A DNA stretch of 64,000 nucleotides, taken from positions 496,001 to 560,000 of the forward strand of contig JAHLTZ010000008.1 in the NCBI GenBank assembly GCA_025786725.1, written 5' to 3'. The translations under genes were made by a program, and so were the position numbers. Shown piece by piece: positions 13,354-24,898 of this stretch (position 1 is its first letter; the number at the start of each line of letters is the position of its first letter). Under the pieces are notes generated by a model that did not search any database, was not told the DNA's origin, and saw only the letters and a program-made list of their open reading frames with translations. Source of the DNA: Syncephalis fuscata. Its lineage: Eukaryota; Zoopagomycota; Zoopagomycetes; Zoopagales; Piptocephalidaceae.

Positions 13354-14574
13354 TTAGGCATTTAAGTGCAGTATTTTTAGATGTGGCATACCAAAGACGC
13401 CATAGCCAGCATCATTGGCCATTAGACCAAATCCTTCCGTTTCAACCTGATGTTTATACAGCAGTGGAGGAAAAAGTATACCTGATCTATGTACCTCAGC
13501 CTTGACTAAAAGCAATGTACCGCCTACAGCATCGAGATGAACGAGTGATTGCATTGGATCATCGGCATATTCAAATAGATATTTACGCCGTGTCCATAAA
13601 TCAGAGTAGCCTTTAAATTATTTAACATTTAATTAAATTAGTAACACTTAACGATAATAAATTATTATTATTATGCTACCTTCAAGAAATAGCTCATTCG
13701 GATCACGTGTTTTTGCCCAAGCTCTACTGGCATCCGTCTCGTGCCAGGCGTTTAAATCGTACGGTTGACGGGTACCATCGACCCATGTCCAGTAACAATT
13801 AGCTGTAACAATATCACGGTCTTGTTGCAGCATTGTTTCGATAGCATCGTTAGGTACTTCGACAAGATCAACATCCCACCATAGCACCCAATTTTCATCT
13901 TTTAAGGCACCCGTCACTAAGTGATTTCGTGCGCGGGCCATAATGGACCGACGTGCTAATTGGGCGGTAAATTCTTTGCGTTTATTGTTGGGCAATTCGT
14001 AGTTGAAATCACGACGTAGTACAGTGATACGTCGGTACAAATGTTGCACTGGTTGTAGTTTGTCCAATAATCGGTCGTATGTATCATCGGTACTATCACC
14101 GACGAGAAAGGCGAGTGATATGCTTTTTTTCGGATAGCTCATGGTCGCCAATAGTTCAAAGTAGCGTTCAAGTAGTTGATCAGCATTTTTAAGTGGTGTT
14201 AATAGTAATAGCTTTGGCATGGCATGCGTGTCGTTTAGATTGACCGGCGTTAATGGTGGATTTAAGCTACGCTCCACGACGTTATTTAATAAACCGAGAC
14301 CAGCACTAGAACTGCTTTTATTTTGCATTAAACAGTCAAGCCAGGTCTCTGCATTGCTACTATCCATCCAGCGTGCCAAATGGGCTGGTGACCATTCATC
14401 AAGCGGAACACAGCCGGGCGATAATAGCAGTGTGGTCAATGCTTTAAATAAATGTATATCAGCTAAATACGATCAATATACTACACTCGTCGTATACTCA
14501 CCCACAAGTGACACCATCGTCATACTAGCCGAGTATAATAAAAGAAGTCGCAAATTTTGTCGTCCTAGAGCCAT
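13354..14574 (-). CDS. Anp1/Mnn9/Van1-family Golgi glycosyltransferase (copy 2)
   Basis: Exons 14574-14502, 14441-13680 and 13610-13354; 1092 nt, 363 aa. Starts MALGRQNLRLLLLYSASM, a short basic tail plus hydrophobic signal anchor split by the first intron. Family marks: LLLTPLKNADQLLERYFE, LAFLVGDSTDDTYD, RARNHLV, DXD in WWDVDLVEVP, DLNAWHETDASR, and in the last exon LDAVGGTLLLVKAEVHRSG and HQVETEGFG. Same intron phases as copies 1 and 3. It has a longer stem between anchor and catalytic domain than copy 1. Likely a Golgi mannosyltransferase subunit; exact role inferred. Confidence 0.9.
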
Positions 14575-14751
14575 TTTTTACAAATCGAACAAGTTACACT
14601 AAAGTGTCGTTAAGTCGACTACCACAGTATATGAATGTAGTGACCATGGCTATTAAGCTCCTTTTACACATCTAAATTCAACCCCCCTGCATTCTACAAT
14701 TAACAGAATTTTATTTAACAATAGAAACTGTTATATCCAGATGTGTATATT

Positions 14752-15912
14752 TTATGAGTTTCCGTGGTAGATGATATAATTGGGTAGGCCATAAATACCA
14801 AAGCCCATAAGTTTGGCCATTTTGCAAATCCTTCCGTTTCAAGCTGGTGCTTAACGGGGAAAGCAGGGAAATTGGCGCCGGCACGATGGACATCAGCACG
14901 AACCATTAAAAAAGTGCCGCCCACACCGTCAAGTTCAACAAGATTTTCACTTCTGCCACGATAGTCGTTGAGATAAAGACGATGGGTCCACATAACGTCG
15001 GGATAGCCTAATAAATTGTGTTAATAAATATTATTGGCTGTTATGGAATGCATTGTATTGCTAGTACAACATACCTTCAAGCAAAATATCATCCTCTTTC
15101 TTGTCTTCTTGAAATTTTCTACTATCTGACGTTTCTTGCCAGGTGTTCAAATCGTATGGATAGTCTTTTCCATTAGACATTTTGTAATAGCAGTTGGGCT
15201 GTATAACATCCTTGTTCCATCTAATTAAATCTTCAATAATAGTATGAGGGAATGTTGTGACATCAACATCCCACCAAACGACCCAGTCTTCGTCTTTAAT
15301 TGCGGTAATCAAAAAGTTACGAGACATGGACATCACTTTACGACGCGGAATCTGTGCCTGCCAGCCGTGGCGTTCTTCGTTACTAAGTTCATAGTGGAAA
15401 TTCTTTACAAAGTGAGTAACATGTCGGTATTTGTGTTTAACCTCTTCCAGTTTTGCTTGTAGCTTTTCATAAGTGCCATCGTCCGAGTCGCTGGTAAGAA
15501 AAGCCAATGATGTAAGATGTTTTGGGTAGGCCATGCGCTCTAAGTTCTCAAAATATTTTTCAATATGTTTGGCAGCATTCTTGACCGGTGTTAAAATGAT
15601 AACACGAGGTGCTTTATCGCCAATCTCGCTTTTTAATTCAGAAGGGGGCATGTCGTAATTGTACATACGAATCTTCTTTTCAAAACTTGTAGAATTCACA
15701 TTCTCACCGGAGGTCAATGCAGATTTTTGCGATGGATTTGAATCAACAATGCATTTTTGATTAGCGTTTGGCAATGCTAGATAGAATATAAAATATATTT
15801 AAATAAGTACATTTATATAGACTATTAATACCGTATTTAACGTACCGAAAAAGAAAAGCGCAGTAATAAAAACTGCGCAAATGCCAATAGCTGGTAGATT
15901 GCGACGTAGCAT
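14752..15912 (-). CDS. Anp1/Mnn9/Van1-family Golgi glycosyltransferase (copy 3), one frame break
   Basis: Exons 15912-15846, 15776-15075 and 15007-14752. N-terminal anchor MLRRNLPAIGICAVFITALF. Catalytic domain shows IILTPVKNAAKHIEKYFE, FLTSDSDDGTYE, SMSRNFL, DXD in WWDVDVTTFP, NCYYKMSNG and LDGVGGTFLMVRADVHR. After ETEGFAK the straight frame turns into nonsense. A -1 shift at the T-run 14820-14823 (plus strand) restores MAKLMGFGIYGLPNYIIYH and a stop at 14754-14752. The last exon is 256 nt here but 257 nt in both paralogues, so one base is missing from the sequence. Corrected length 341 aa. Adjacent to copy 2 on the same strand, probably a local duplication. Confidence 0.88.
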
Positions 15913-17766
15913 TTTAAATACCAGACAATTACTTGTCAAAACCAGGACACTAGTAGTTGCAACAATACAATTAGTGCCAAGTGATTATATCCACTTTACC
16001 AAATATTACATAAAATAAAAATCACTTGAATGTTGCATAGTATTATTAATATCTTAAATATGCTACATTTTCTAGTACTAGTACTAGTACTACCATTGCT
16101 ACTACTTACATTACTATCAAAAAACACAAGTAACCAAGGTAGTTACGATTATATAAAATGCTAGCAGGAAATAAAGAAAGGAATAGTTAAATTAATAAAA
16201 GGGATGTTTTATCAGCTGTCATAAAAAACTAATTAAATATCTCTCATCAGTGATAAGATTTGTGGTCTGTGGTGATGCATAGTAATGTAAGGATGTAATA
16301 TGTGCGTGTGTGTGAAAAGGGGCGTGTAACCTTTCTGCCAATCCTTGCCAAATACGGTCATTAAGGATCCCATAAATCACTAATAAGTATCGATGGATGG
16401 ACCTGTGGCAGTAGGACGGGCCCAACTTGTTATCATCGATCAAAAACGCACCTCGTCACGCCACGATACCTCGTCCGGTGTTTAATTACGCCGAATGATG
16501 GGAGTATTGCCAGAAGGAGTAGGCACGCCTACTCACTCATGTCGACGAGCAGATAAAATGATGGTTATCATAGGAAGCTGCTACTTAGTTCAAAATTGCG
16601 TAGCCGCGTCGAACGCCACCAAAATACCACTTATCTTTTTCCTTTACACGTCATTGGTCAATAAAAATAAAATAAAATCTGAAAAAGTAAACAGTTGCTA
16701 TTTTGGTCCGTACAAGTTATGTTACATTTCAGTTAATTCCCACCATTGTAAAACATTCATGTTCCGGTGATAAGACATAATGTTCCTGCCAAATGCTTAA
16801 TACTTGGCAACATATTGCAAGGTAAGTGTAAAGTATTGTTGAAAAAACCTTGATTATACAAATAATGATAGATAGAAGCAGCTAACTTATTAAATTGAAT
16901 AAGTTTTGATATTATTGAACAAAGCGATTTAGTGTTAAAGTAACACATATTATGCCACAACTATTGCTGAGTTGATCATCCTGTACCATTAAGGCCAGCT
17001 ATTTTTAAATGTGCGATAGTTATATTGAACCACCACTATCAACTGTATAATAATATAGCAATGATGAGTGTACCTATGCTATTTTCTCATCATTTAAATA
17101 AAATCTAAATAAAGCATGGCTAAAATAGAAATCACATTTCTAGCTGTAATATATACTAAAATGGCTGCGAGAGTAACAGTAGAGCAAAGAGTAGAAGGAC
17201 TTGGGCAGCAAAAAGAGAAAATAAAGCGTATAGCAATTCCAGTTACACAACGATGGCATGACATCAGTAGCAATAACAATCACGTTATAGCCAAAGTTCA
17301 CATGACTGCACTTGGTAGTATTTGTGCAACTGAACTAAACATTTGTTTTATTAATTACGATGTCATATAATGATTATGCGCATTTTAAAACTAGTGTAAA
17401 TTTGACTATAGCTTTATCGTTAAAAAAACAATGTGTTTGTAATTGTATTGGATATAACTGCTATAATAGCACATCTACAGCATATATATGGCCAATAAAG
17501 AGATTGCATGTATACTAATGTTATACTACAAAATAGCATCATCATGGTAGATTATATGAGTATGGTGCTCGTATTGCAAGTGAGTCATCGTTCCAAAATT
17601 TCAAGGCCTTTGAAGATTGCACAGTCACCATATTATTCAAAATACGTTTTGCGCATGTTCACTATAACCACGTGTTATGATTGTCTATCTTTAATAAAGC
17701 GTATTGACATGAATAGGCTTAGCAATCCTGCTCATATTCCTTTTCTTATTTATTTAATCATGTACA
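15913..17766. other. divergent intergenic region, no gene recognised
   Basis: Between the minus-strand Anp1-family gene and the plus-strand F-box gene, so it includes two promoters. A short CTAGTA tandem lies at about 16070-16090. Open frames at 16495-16770 and 17116-17370 have no recognisable content and I do not call them. Confidence 0.4.
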
Positions 17767-19412
17767 ATGAATCATATTCCTATACTTGTTGTTGAACGTA
17801 TTGTCGCATTTGCTGACAGCAGCTCGCTTGCCATGCTCTCGTGCTGCAGTAAATGGCTGTGGTATTGTGTTAGCCAGCAAAATAGTCTTTGGTATCAGCG
17901 ATACGAGCAGTGTTATAACCTTGCTGATGTCAACGAGATAAAGTGGCTGGCCTGGTATGTGAAGACAGTATGTGCATCAAAGCTAATGGTACCACAAGCC
18001 GAAACAGTAATCAACAGTGCTCAGCTAAATAATCTGCATATTGAATGGTTTCATACATTTTGCTATCGACGTGCCACTGATGCAAACTGGCTTAGAGATA
18101 CACCATATCCAATTAAGGATGTAGTGAAAGAAGAAACAGTTAAAATCCAATCCGTTGTATTGCAGCGAATTGCTTATTATCGTATTGGCATGCGGGGATG
18201 TTTTATTGTTGAGCAATGCCAACCAATAGGAGAAATGTTTACCAAACGATTTTGGCGCTTGCGTAAATCATTTCAAGACGATGTAAACTATGAATCTTAC
18301 GTGGAAGAATGCCTGATGTCAGACAGATTTGTGGTAACTATTAGTAAACATAAAAATAGCGCAGGATTTATTGTAGAGCCATGTATTATTTCCATCTGGC
18401 CAGTGCATCAAGTGTCATCTATGCGACCACGTCAATTTCCCTGTTTATGCGATAATGCAAGCATTCGTGGTCGTTGGATGCTGATCAATCATTTAAAACC
18501 ACCGGGCGAAGAAAAAGATAGATCTAATTTACCAACAATCACCCGCATTTTTGATCTTGCTAACGGTCAAAGATGCATGGGTACTATTACAAATCATCAA
18601 GGAGAAACTTTTTTATTAAAAGCTACTGAAGAAGCAGCGACTGTATTTAGTAGAACATTGCATCACTCAGATACCACTACCACATTCAAATGGAATGTAT
18701 GGGAGTTTTCAAATCATCATCTAGGGTATGGTCCACGCTGCTTGATGCAAGGAGAAATCCGCTTTAACAAATTCAAAGACTCTGTAATTATTGTCAAAAA
18801 ACTGGATGATAATCGAGTTTTGATTGAAAATCATCTATCACTTATTTCTAATATGGCGAGAGATGCTAAAGCAGATGAAATACGTTTGGCCATGATTTCA
18901 ACAGAGTGCGGCCTTTCAAACGATTGCATTAAAGATGCAAAGCCCAATTGGACACGTAGCGATGGTCTTTTTGGCACAGTACCACTAGTTGGTTCAACCG
19001 CATCATTGTTATATCTGAGAGAGGATGGACGATTCACAGCATAATCGATGGTGTTACACTGGCACACATCAATGTAGAAACTTTAAGTTCAATGCTTGAG
19101 CCTCATTCCTTTTTAGATATGGATATATATACCAATCGTTTCTCATTACATATTGGAAAATTTGTTCTTTATAGTTCCAAATACAATAGCACATTTGTAG
19201 CATTAGATTTGATTAATTCAAATCGTACTAGAAATCTGGGCATAGAAAACTCAAAGTATTTGCATGAAAAATCATTTGAACACCCATATATTATTACAAG
19301 ATTTAACTACATGATTAAAGATCATTTATTATTAAATGATTCATTTAAAACAAGAAACGCGATGCTAATGGTAAACGGCGAAGATTATAAAATAATAGAT
19401 ATGTCATTTTAA
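17767..19412 (+). CDS. F-box protein with beta-rich C-terminal domain, one frame break
   Basis: The N-terminal about 48 residues form an F-box (IPILVVERIVAFADSSSLAMLS, then WLWYCVSQQNSLWYQRY), which in this family binds Skp1 in SCF ubiquitin ligases. The rest is about 500 residues of alternating beta-type sequence, possibly a propeller-like substrate domain; I do not recognise a specific family. The frame breaks near 19021-19027: one frame stops at 19044, but -1 gives WTIHSIIDGVTLAHINVE and stays open to a stop at 19412. A missing G in the GG at 19023-19024 would explain it; corrected length 548 aa. Apparently intronless, unlike its neighbours. Start ATG at 17767. Confidence 0.72.
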
Positions 19413-20355
19413 TTGCTATCGATTTGTTTCATTTTTTATTTTTGTTAAACAACTTGTACAATTATTAATTAATTTGAAAAATAAAGAATAAATATTTTAA
19501 CTACAAAGATAAATAACAAAATGGCATATTATGGCAATAGAATAGACATGTATCTAATATACTACCCTGTATTATGAGCGTGATATGCTGTCGTATACTA
19601 AACATAGATGTGGTTATTGCTATTTATTCTAGCATAAAATGAAATTTAAAGGCAAAATAATATATCTTAATAACATTTGAATATTAGAAATATTTCGCTT
19701 AATCAACATGAAACACTTTATATATGATTATTGTGCACTGAATTAGTACGCGATTGTATATGCTTATCCGACCTGATGTAGCACACTATTTGTGCAATTC
19801 TACAACTTTTTGTTATTAAATAAAAAATCGTTTACGTAACTTATTTATTACAGGATAATTAGTAATTGTAATGAATGCAGCTAAAACATACGTAGCAGCA
19901 AATTAATCAATATTTATGATAAATGTAGTTGGCAATAGCAAAAACAGCTTTTATCAATAGTGCGTAAGCAGTAAACAATAAATGGCGTATGATAAAGCAA
20001 ATATATAATGGTAAAGGTATGAATAGAATGTGTTTAGTATATCCTAAAATAATACATATTAGAGCGTCTATAAAATATGGAAGTAATAAACAGATAAAGA
20101 ATATACGCATACTGGATAATAAATTTACAATAATGAGTATTTTAAACTTTAATGTCATTCATCATCCGCCATCATGTTCAATAAATTGGATGTTATTAAA
20201 TACTGGCCATTTAATCACCAAATAATATTAAAAAATTAATAAGTTACTAATAATATTATTAACAATATAAACGAAATTTTATTATGCTATTTAACGATAT
20301 TCATGACAAAGTATGAATAATTACCAATAAGTAGTGTATAGTGATATCCTTTGGT
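19413..20355. other. convergent spacer with one dispersed-repeat copy
   Basis: Between the F-box gene and the bestrophin-like gene, which converge. AT-rich, without gene-like frames. A reversed copy of the dispersed repeat lies at about 20150-20225 (GTCATTCATCATCCGCCATCATG, then GGCCATTTAATCACCAAA). Confidence 0.4.
20150..20225 (-). repeat. dispersed repeat family, copy B
   Basis: Reverse orientation of copy A: GTCATTC near 20154, ATCATGTTCAATA near 20171, then GGCCATTTAATCACCAAA near 20205. These are the same two blocks that flank the other copies. Confidence 0.45.
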
Positions 20356-21711
20356 TTAATCGCCATCGGCGCCACCTGCAGCGCCTGCACCGCTTGCACC
20401 GACACCAACGCCAGCATAGCCGCCAGCATGATTGTAGTTAGTAAATGCAATATTGCCAGTGGCATCATTTGCTTTTGGGTCGACAACCGACGCTGCTGTT
20501 GGACGATTTTGATTAACGTTGTTATGACGCTGACTTTCTCTAAATTCACGTTGGAACGTATCGTAATCAACATGATTCGGTATATGCTCAGGATCCATAT
20601 CGTGCAATGCCCATTCATCGAGTGACGGCGGCTGAACGCGCGTAATCACCTCGACTTCATTTCGAACGACGCGGCAAAACTCATCAAGGGGCAGATCGTT
20701 GGCATCATAGCCAAATGGATTTTCAATTTCTTCACCGATCGACTGGATGCCCAAGAAAATAAAGGCTGTCGCTGCGCATACAGGAATTGTAACCCAACCA
20801 AGTGTTCCTACAAGCTGGAAAGGCAAGGCAAGGCAAAAGAGCCAGACACATTGCGCAAGATGCACACTATAAGCTAGTGGGATTGGTGTACGTAAAATAC
20901 GCTCAAAGCCAGTCAAACAATCAACGAGCGAGTTAAGAGCATTTTCCATCGCGGTAGCATACGGCGCCTCAATATCATTACGCTTTCGTAACAAGCGAAT
21001 ATAGGACTGGATGTAAATAGTAATTTCAAGTGGCAAATTTGAATTAATTGCTTGATTCAAATCGGTTTTAGCGGTAATTGAGGCGCGACGCCTATGCTCC
21101 TTGTCCAATGTTGGATCATGTGTCGGCTCTACCGAAGTAGGAGTGTTATACTTTGGAATATGATTTAAATATTCGTAAAGATCACGGTAATTTGAGCCAT
21201 ATTCTGCACGCAGATAATGTTTAGAAGCGACGGCAAATGCAATAAGCAAGTTAATAGCACTGCGCTTTTCAATCAAGTCTTCAGGACGTGTTGTTGGCGT
21301 CAAGACCCAGAAGAACCGAGTCAAATGGCGAATACTGTGCACAGCTTGCGCCCAAATGCGTCGTCCTTCCCAGAAACGATCGTAGGCCGTATTGGTACGA
21401 AAGATAAGTAGCAACGATGTTACCACACCAATAAGCGTAATTACATTTGTAGGTATTGCTAGGTAAACGGTTGAAGTGCTAAACACATCATATTAGCCTA
21501 CTGATACGCCAGATAGAGTTGCTACTTACTTGTGAAGCACTGTGAATAAAGTAGCCCATAGTGTAAGTCCAAGTACATGGAAAGATACGCGCGTTATAAC
21601 AGAGCCACGCCAGCGAAGTGCATGAGGATAGTGAATATTGTAAGGCGTAAGCTCTACGTGGTGTTCTACCTGTGTAGGAACATAATGCATTCGCCTGCTG
21701 TCAGACGACAT
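20356..21711 (-). CDS. bestrophin-like (RFP-TM/UPF0187) chloride channel, copy 1
   Basis: Bestrophin-family (PF01062-type) membrane protein, a likely anion channel. Exons 21711-21530 and 21478-20356; 1305 nt, 434 aa. Marks: LRWRGSVITRVSFHVLGL, LLLIFRTNTAYDRFWEGRR, EKRSAINLLIAFAVASKHYLR, CLTGFERILRTPIPLAYS, and FGIQSIGEEIENPFGYD-type sequence (here LGIQSIGEEIENPFGYD) followed by DLPLDEFC. The acceptor is the AG at 21480-21479; earlier AGs would leave a stop in frame. The C-terminal tail is Gly/Ala-rich. Divergently paired with a paralogue at 22635-23834. The family call is firm; ion and membrane location are inferred. Confidence 0.9.
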
Positions 21712-22634
21712 TGTTCAATAAATAAAGCACAAAAACTAAACTGTTATATGCGAAAGCTAAAGGTAATGCCATAGAATGCCAAAATATGGCGAATCCTTTT
21801 AAGTCAAAAGATGATACCCGACAACAGCCAATAATAGACGTAGTACGAATAACAGGCACAAATGGTCAAGCTAAAGAAAAAGGATATTCGGGGTGCTAAA
21901 CATCAAAAAAGGTAGCATGTCCGTTTCACTTTACCGATGATAGAATTCTAGACGACAAAAAAATGCTGTCCGTTGCAGTTTGAACACAACAAAGGCATAA
22001 GGCATAAGGCATAAGGCAACATAAATGTGTCATCAATAGTAACGCCGTCGTTAGCGTCATACCATGTCGTAGTTAGTACCATATTATGTTGTCGTTAGTA
22101 CCATGCCATGCCATCGGCTATCTTCCAAATATTACGGATCGTAAGTTAAAAGTGATGAAAAGGAGATTCATTCCATAATAAATGTGTATTAATTTCATGG
22201 GTGCCTTGTGCTGTTAATCGACATTATCAGAATAGTTGACTAGTTGGGACTGTTCTACAATCATTTTGTAAGGCAAATGTGCACGGAGTTAGGTATGCCA
22301 GACTACTTTTCTACCATGCATCCAATCAGTCTTTGTCGGTAGTACAAGTAGTGTCGCCTTTTTAGCTGATGCCTTTTTCTCGTAACTCTGTGTACCACAC
22401 GCAGATGTTAAGTACTCCTTACTACACAGACATTGCCGCGCCTATTTTTAACGCATCGTTCTGCCGTTTTTTCGCTTGCTTTCGTTTCATTATTTTGACG
22501 TGCTCTTTGCGACTTAATCTATTCCAGATATTTATTATTGTGTGTGTGTGTGTGTCTTTAAACGCACATAGTTTATTTATTTTATTGGTATAGTCTTGAC
22601 TATTGGACTGGTTCCGCTAATAACATAGCCAGTC
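21712..22634. promoter_or_regulatory. shared divergent promoter region of the bestrophin pair
   Basis: The two bestrophin-like genes start outward from this 0.9-kb region. It contains a short direct repeat of GCATAAG at about 21990-22016 and a TG microsatellite at about 22538-22553, 80 bases before the plus-strand start. No defined binding site recognised. Confidence 0.4.
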
Positions 22635-23834
22635 ATGGATTCGCACACAACAATACCAACTTCTGGCAATTCAAGCCGTTCGCAATTACCTAAAGCGCCA
22701 GAGCATGAATTTCACGTCGATGTGCCGCTCTATAACAACAACTGGCCGTTTGCTCTACGCTGGCAAGGCTCGGTACTGCGTCAAATTTGGTGGAAAGTTA
22801 CCGGCTTTGCTTTATGGGCTGCACTTTGGACCGTTCTCTACCAAGTAGTACCGGTCAAGCTCAATATTCCTACTCTTGTTGTACAACTTATCGGTATGGT
22901 GCTGTCGCTTCTGTTGGTCTTCCGTACGAATACCGCCTACGATCGGTTCTGGGAAGGACGTCGTCTTTGGGGCAATGCTGTTTGTGGCATCCGTAATCTT
23001 GCACGATTCATTTGGGTCGGTGTACGTGAAGATACAGTGCGCGATACAATCGAAAAGCGTAGTGCGATCAATCTACTTATTGCATATGCCGTTTCAACCA
23101 AACATTATTTGCGTGCGGAATATGGTAGCGATTATCCAGACTTACGTAGCTATTTGAATCACATTCCAAAATACAATACACCTACGTCGGTTGAACCAAG
23201 TAAAACGGCCACATCGTCACTGTTGCGCCACTACAAAGACGGTACTAAGGTCCGCCCTTCCAATCTGCCATTGGAGATCACCATCTATCTTACATCTTAT
23301 ATCCATCAACAAAAGGTTAAGACAAGCATTGATCCTGGCCAGTTTACTGTCATGACAAATACACTATCTGGCCTGGTTGAGTGTCTTACTGGCTTTGAGC
23401 GTATTCTGCGTACACCAATCCCACTTGCCTACAGTATTCACTTGGCTCAATCAGTATGGCTCTACTGTCTTGCACTTCCTTTCCAGTTGGTCAAGGATCT
23501 CGGCTGGGTGACTATTCCAGTTGTGGCGGTCACAGCATTCACCATGTTTGGCATCCAGTCAATTGGCGAAGAAATTGAGAATCCATTTGGCTATGACGCC
23601 AACGATCTGCCACTTGATGAGTTTTGCAAGGTTATTAAGAGCGAGGTTAATATCATTACATCGGTACCACCGCCCAATCCAGAAGAATGGATATTCTCGG
23701 ATGCTAATCCGGAACAGCATCGTAAACAAGAGGATGCTGATGAGGTGGCAAGTAATAGCGAATCGATTTTAGAGAGCAACAGCATCAAACAGCAGCGTGA
23801 ACAAGGCCACGACGTCTCTATTTCTATCGATTAA
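22635..23834 (+). CDS. bestrophin-like (RFP-TM/UPF0187) chloride channel, copy 2
   Basis: Single-exon gene of 399 aa, paralogue of the gene at 20356-21711. Same core: LRWQGSVLRQIWWKVTGFAL, LLLVFRTNTAYDRFWEGRR, EKRSAINLLIAYAVSTKHYLR, LVECLTGFERILRTPIPLAYS, GIQSIGEEIENPFGYD and DLPLDEFCKVI. It lacks the intron of copy 1, so one copy lost (or gained) it after duplication. The tail is acidic and Ser-rich instead of Gly/Ala-rich. Four hydrophobic segments are visible. Likely anion channel. Confidence 0.9.
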   Translation: MDSHTTIPTSGNSSRSQLPKAPEHEFHVDVPLYNNNWPFALRWQGSVLRQIWWKVTGFALWAALWTVLYQVVPVKLNIPTLVVQLIGMVLSLLLVFRTNTAYDRFWEGRRLWGNAVCGIRNLARFIWVGVREDTVRDTIEKRSAINLLIAYAVSTKHYLRAEYGSDYPDLRSYLNHIPKYNTPTSVEPSKTATSSLLRHYKDGTKVRPSNLPLEITIYLTSYIHQQKVKTSIDPGQFTVMTNTLSGLVECLTGFERILRTPIPLAYSIHLAQSVWLYCLALPFQLVKDLGWVTIPVVAVTAFTMFGIQSIGEEIENPFGYDANDLPLDEFCKVIKSEVNIITSVPPPNPEEWIFSDANPEQHRKQEDADEVASNSESILESNSIKQQREQGHDVSISID

Positions 23835-24104
23835 TAGTAAAAGCACATCAACCAGATCATAAAACTATGATATCCGATGAAGCAATGCCTTGTTTCCTTA
23901 CATTTGTTTCTTTCGCTTGCTTCATCATTGTTATCAATAATAAAAGTAGCATTAAAACATAAATATTAGCTATTTTATCAGCTATATATCTAAATGACAA
24001 TTAAAAGCATTTGGCCAGTGTTACTATTCATTTATCATCATTCATAATAATTGTTATGCGGTTTGTTAATGGTAATAAAAAGTTTATTGCTTAGTTTAAC
24101 GTCT

Positions 24105-24898
24105 TTAGCTATCCGCTTGCTCCTTTGTCGTTTTCTTATCACGGCCATTTCCATTGTTGTTTTGAATGTATTCAAATTTACGTGTGTCTAATTGTAGTGT
24201 AACTGGTCCGTCGTTGACTAGTGCCACCTGCATCATTGCTCCAAACTTGCCATCTACACGTTTAAATTTGTTAACAATTTATTAATTTGCTTTGTATTCT
24301 ACAATACATGCTTTGAATACGATCTGGATGGTACGCATCGCGCATCTTTTGTAAAAACAAATTATACATCTCATTAGCCGGCTGAGTAGACATAGCTTTG
24401 TGAAAATCGGGCTTTTTTCCTATAATACACAGCCCATTAATACTGACATAAAACCAAAACAATCGCCTACCTTTAACAACTGTGCCGTATAGCGTAAACT
24501 GCGAAACTAAGTTTGCATAATTGTGTTTACTAAACAATATCATTTACCATTAATCTAATAGCTTACCACATAACACGCTGTAGTCTAGTTCAACTACACT
24601 TTTGCCCCACATACGTCCGGTCTCTTCGTGGTCGAATAAACGGACATTCAGTATCTTCTTGACCCTTTTAAAATTGTTATTGTTGCAACTTGTATTAAAC
24701 TACTACCTACATGCTATCCAAGTCTTCGGTCGTGTCGTCGGTTGTCAGTCCTACCAAAATGCACAAGCCCCGGTCAATAGCACCGACAATCTGACCCTCA
24801 ACTGAATGGCCATGGTCATTACTATTATCTCATTACTTGTTGTTCTACTTCTTACCCGTGACACTGGCATTAAGCACTCGCTGTATAACGGCACGCAT
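24105..24898 (-). CDS. DTD1: D-aminoacyl-tRNA deacylase (DTD)
   Basis: Removes D-amino acids mischarged onto tRNA. Exons 24898-24856, 24801-24711, 24664-24567, 24506-24471, 24419-24312 (or 24303) and 24253-24105; about 174 aa, near the family's usual 150 plus a hydrophilic tail. Marks: MRAVIQRVLNASVT at the start, GLCILVGL, KILNVRLFDHEETGRMWGKS, SQFTLYGT (the conserved SQFTL active-site motif), KGKKPDFHKAM and VALVNDGPVTLQLDT (the NxGPVT motif). The fifth intron is ambiguous: a GC donor (24311) gives RIQ-NGKFGAMM, which fits the family; a GT donor at 24302 adds three residues; both keep frame. Six small exons in 0.8 kb. Confidence 0.88.
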
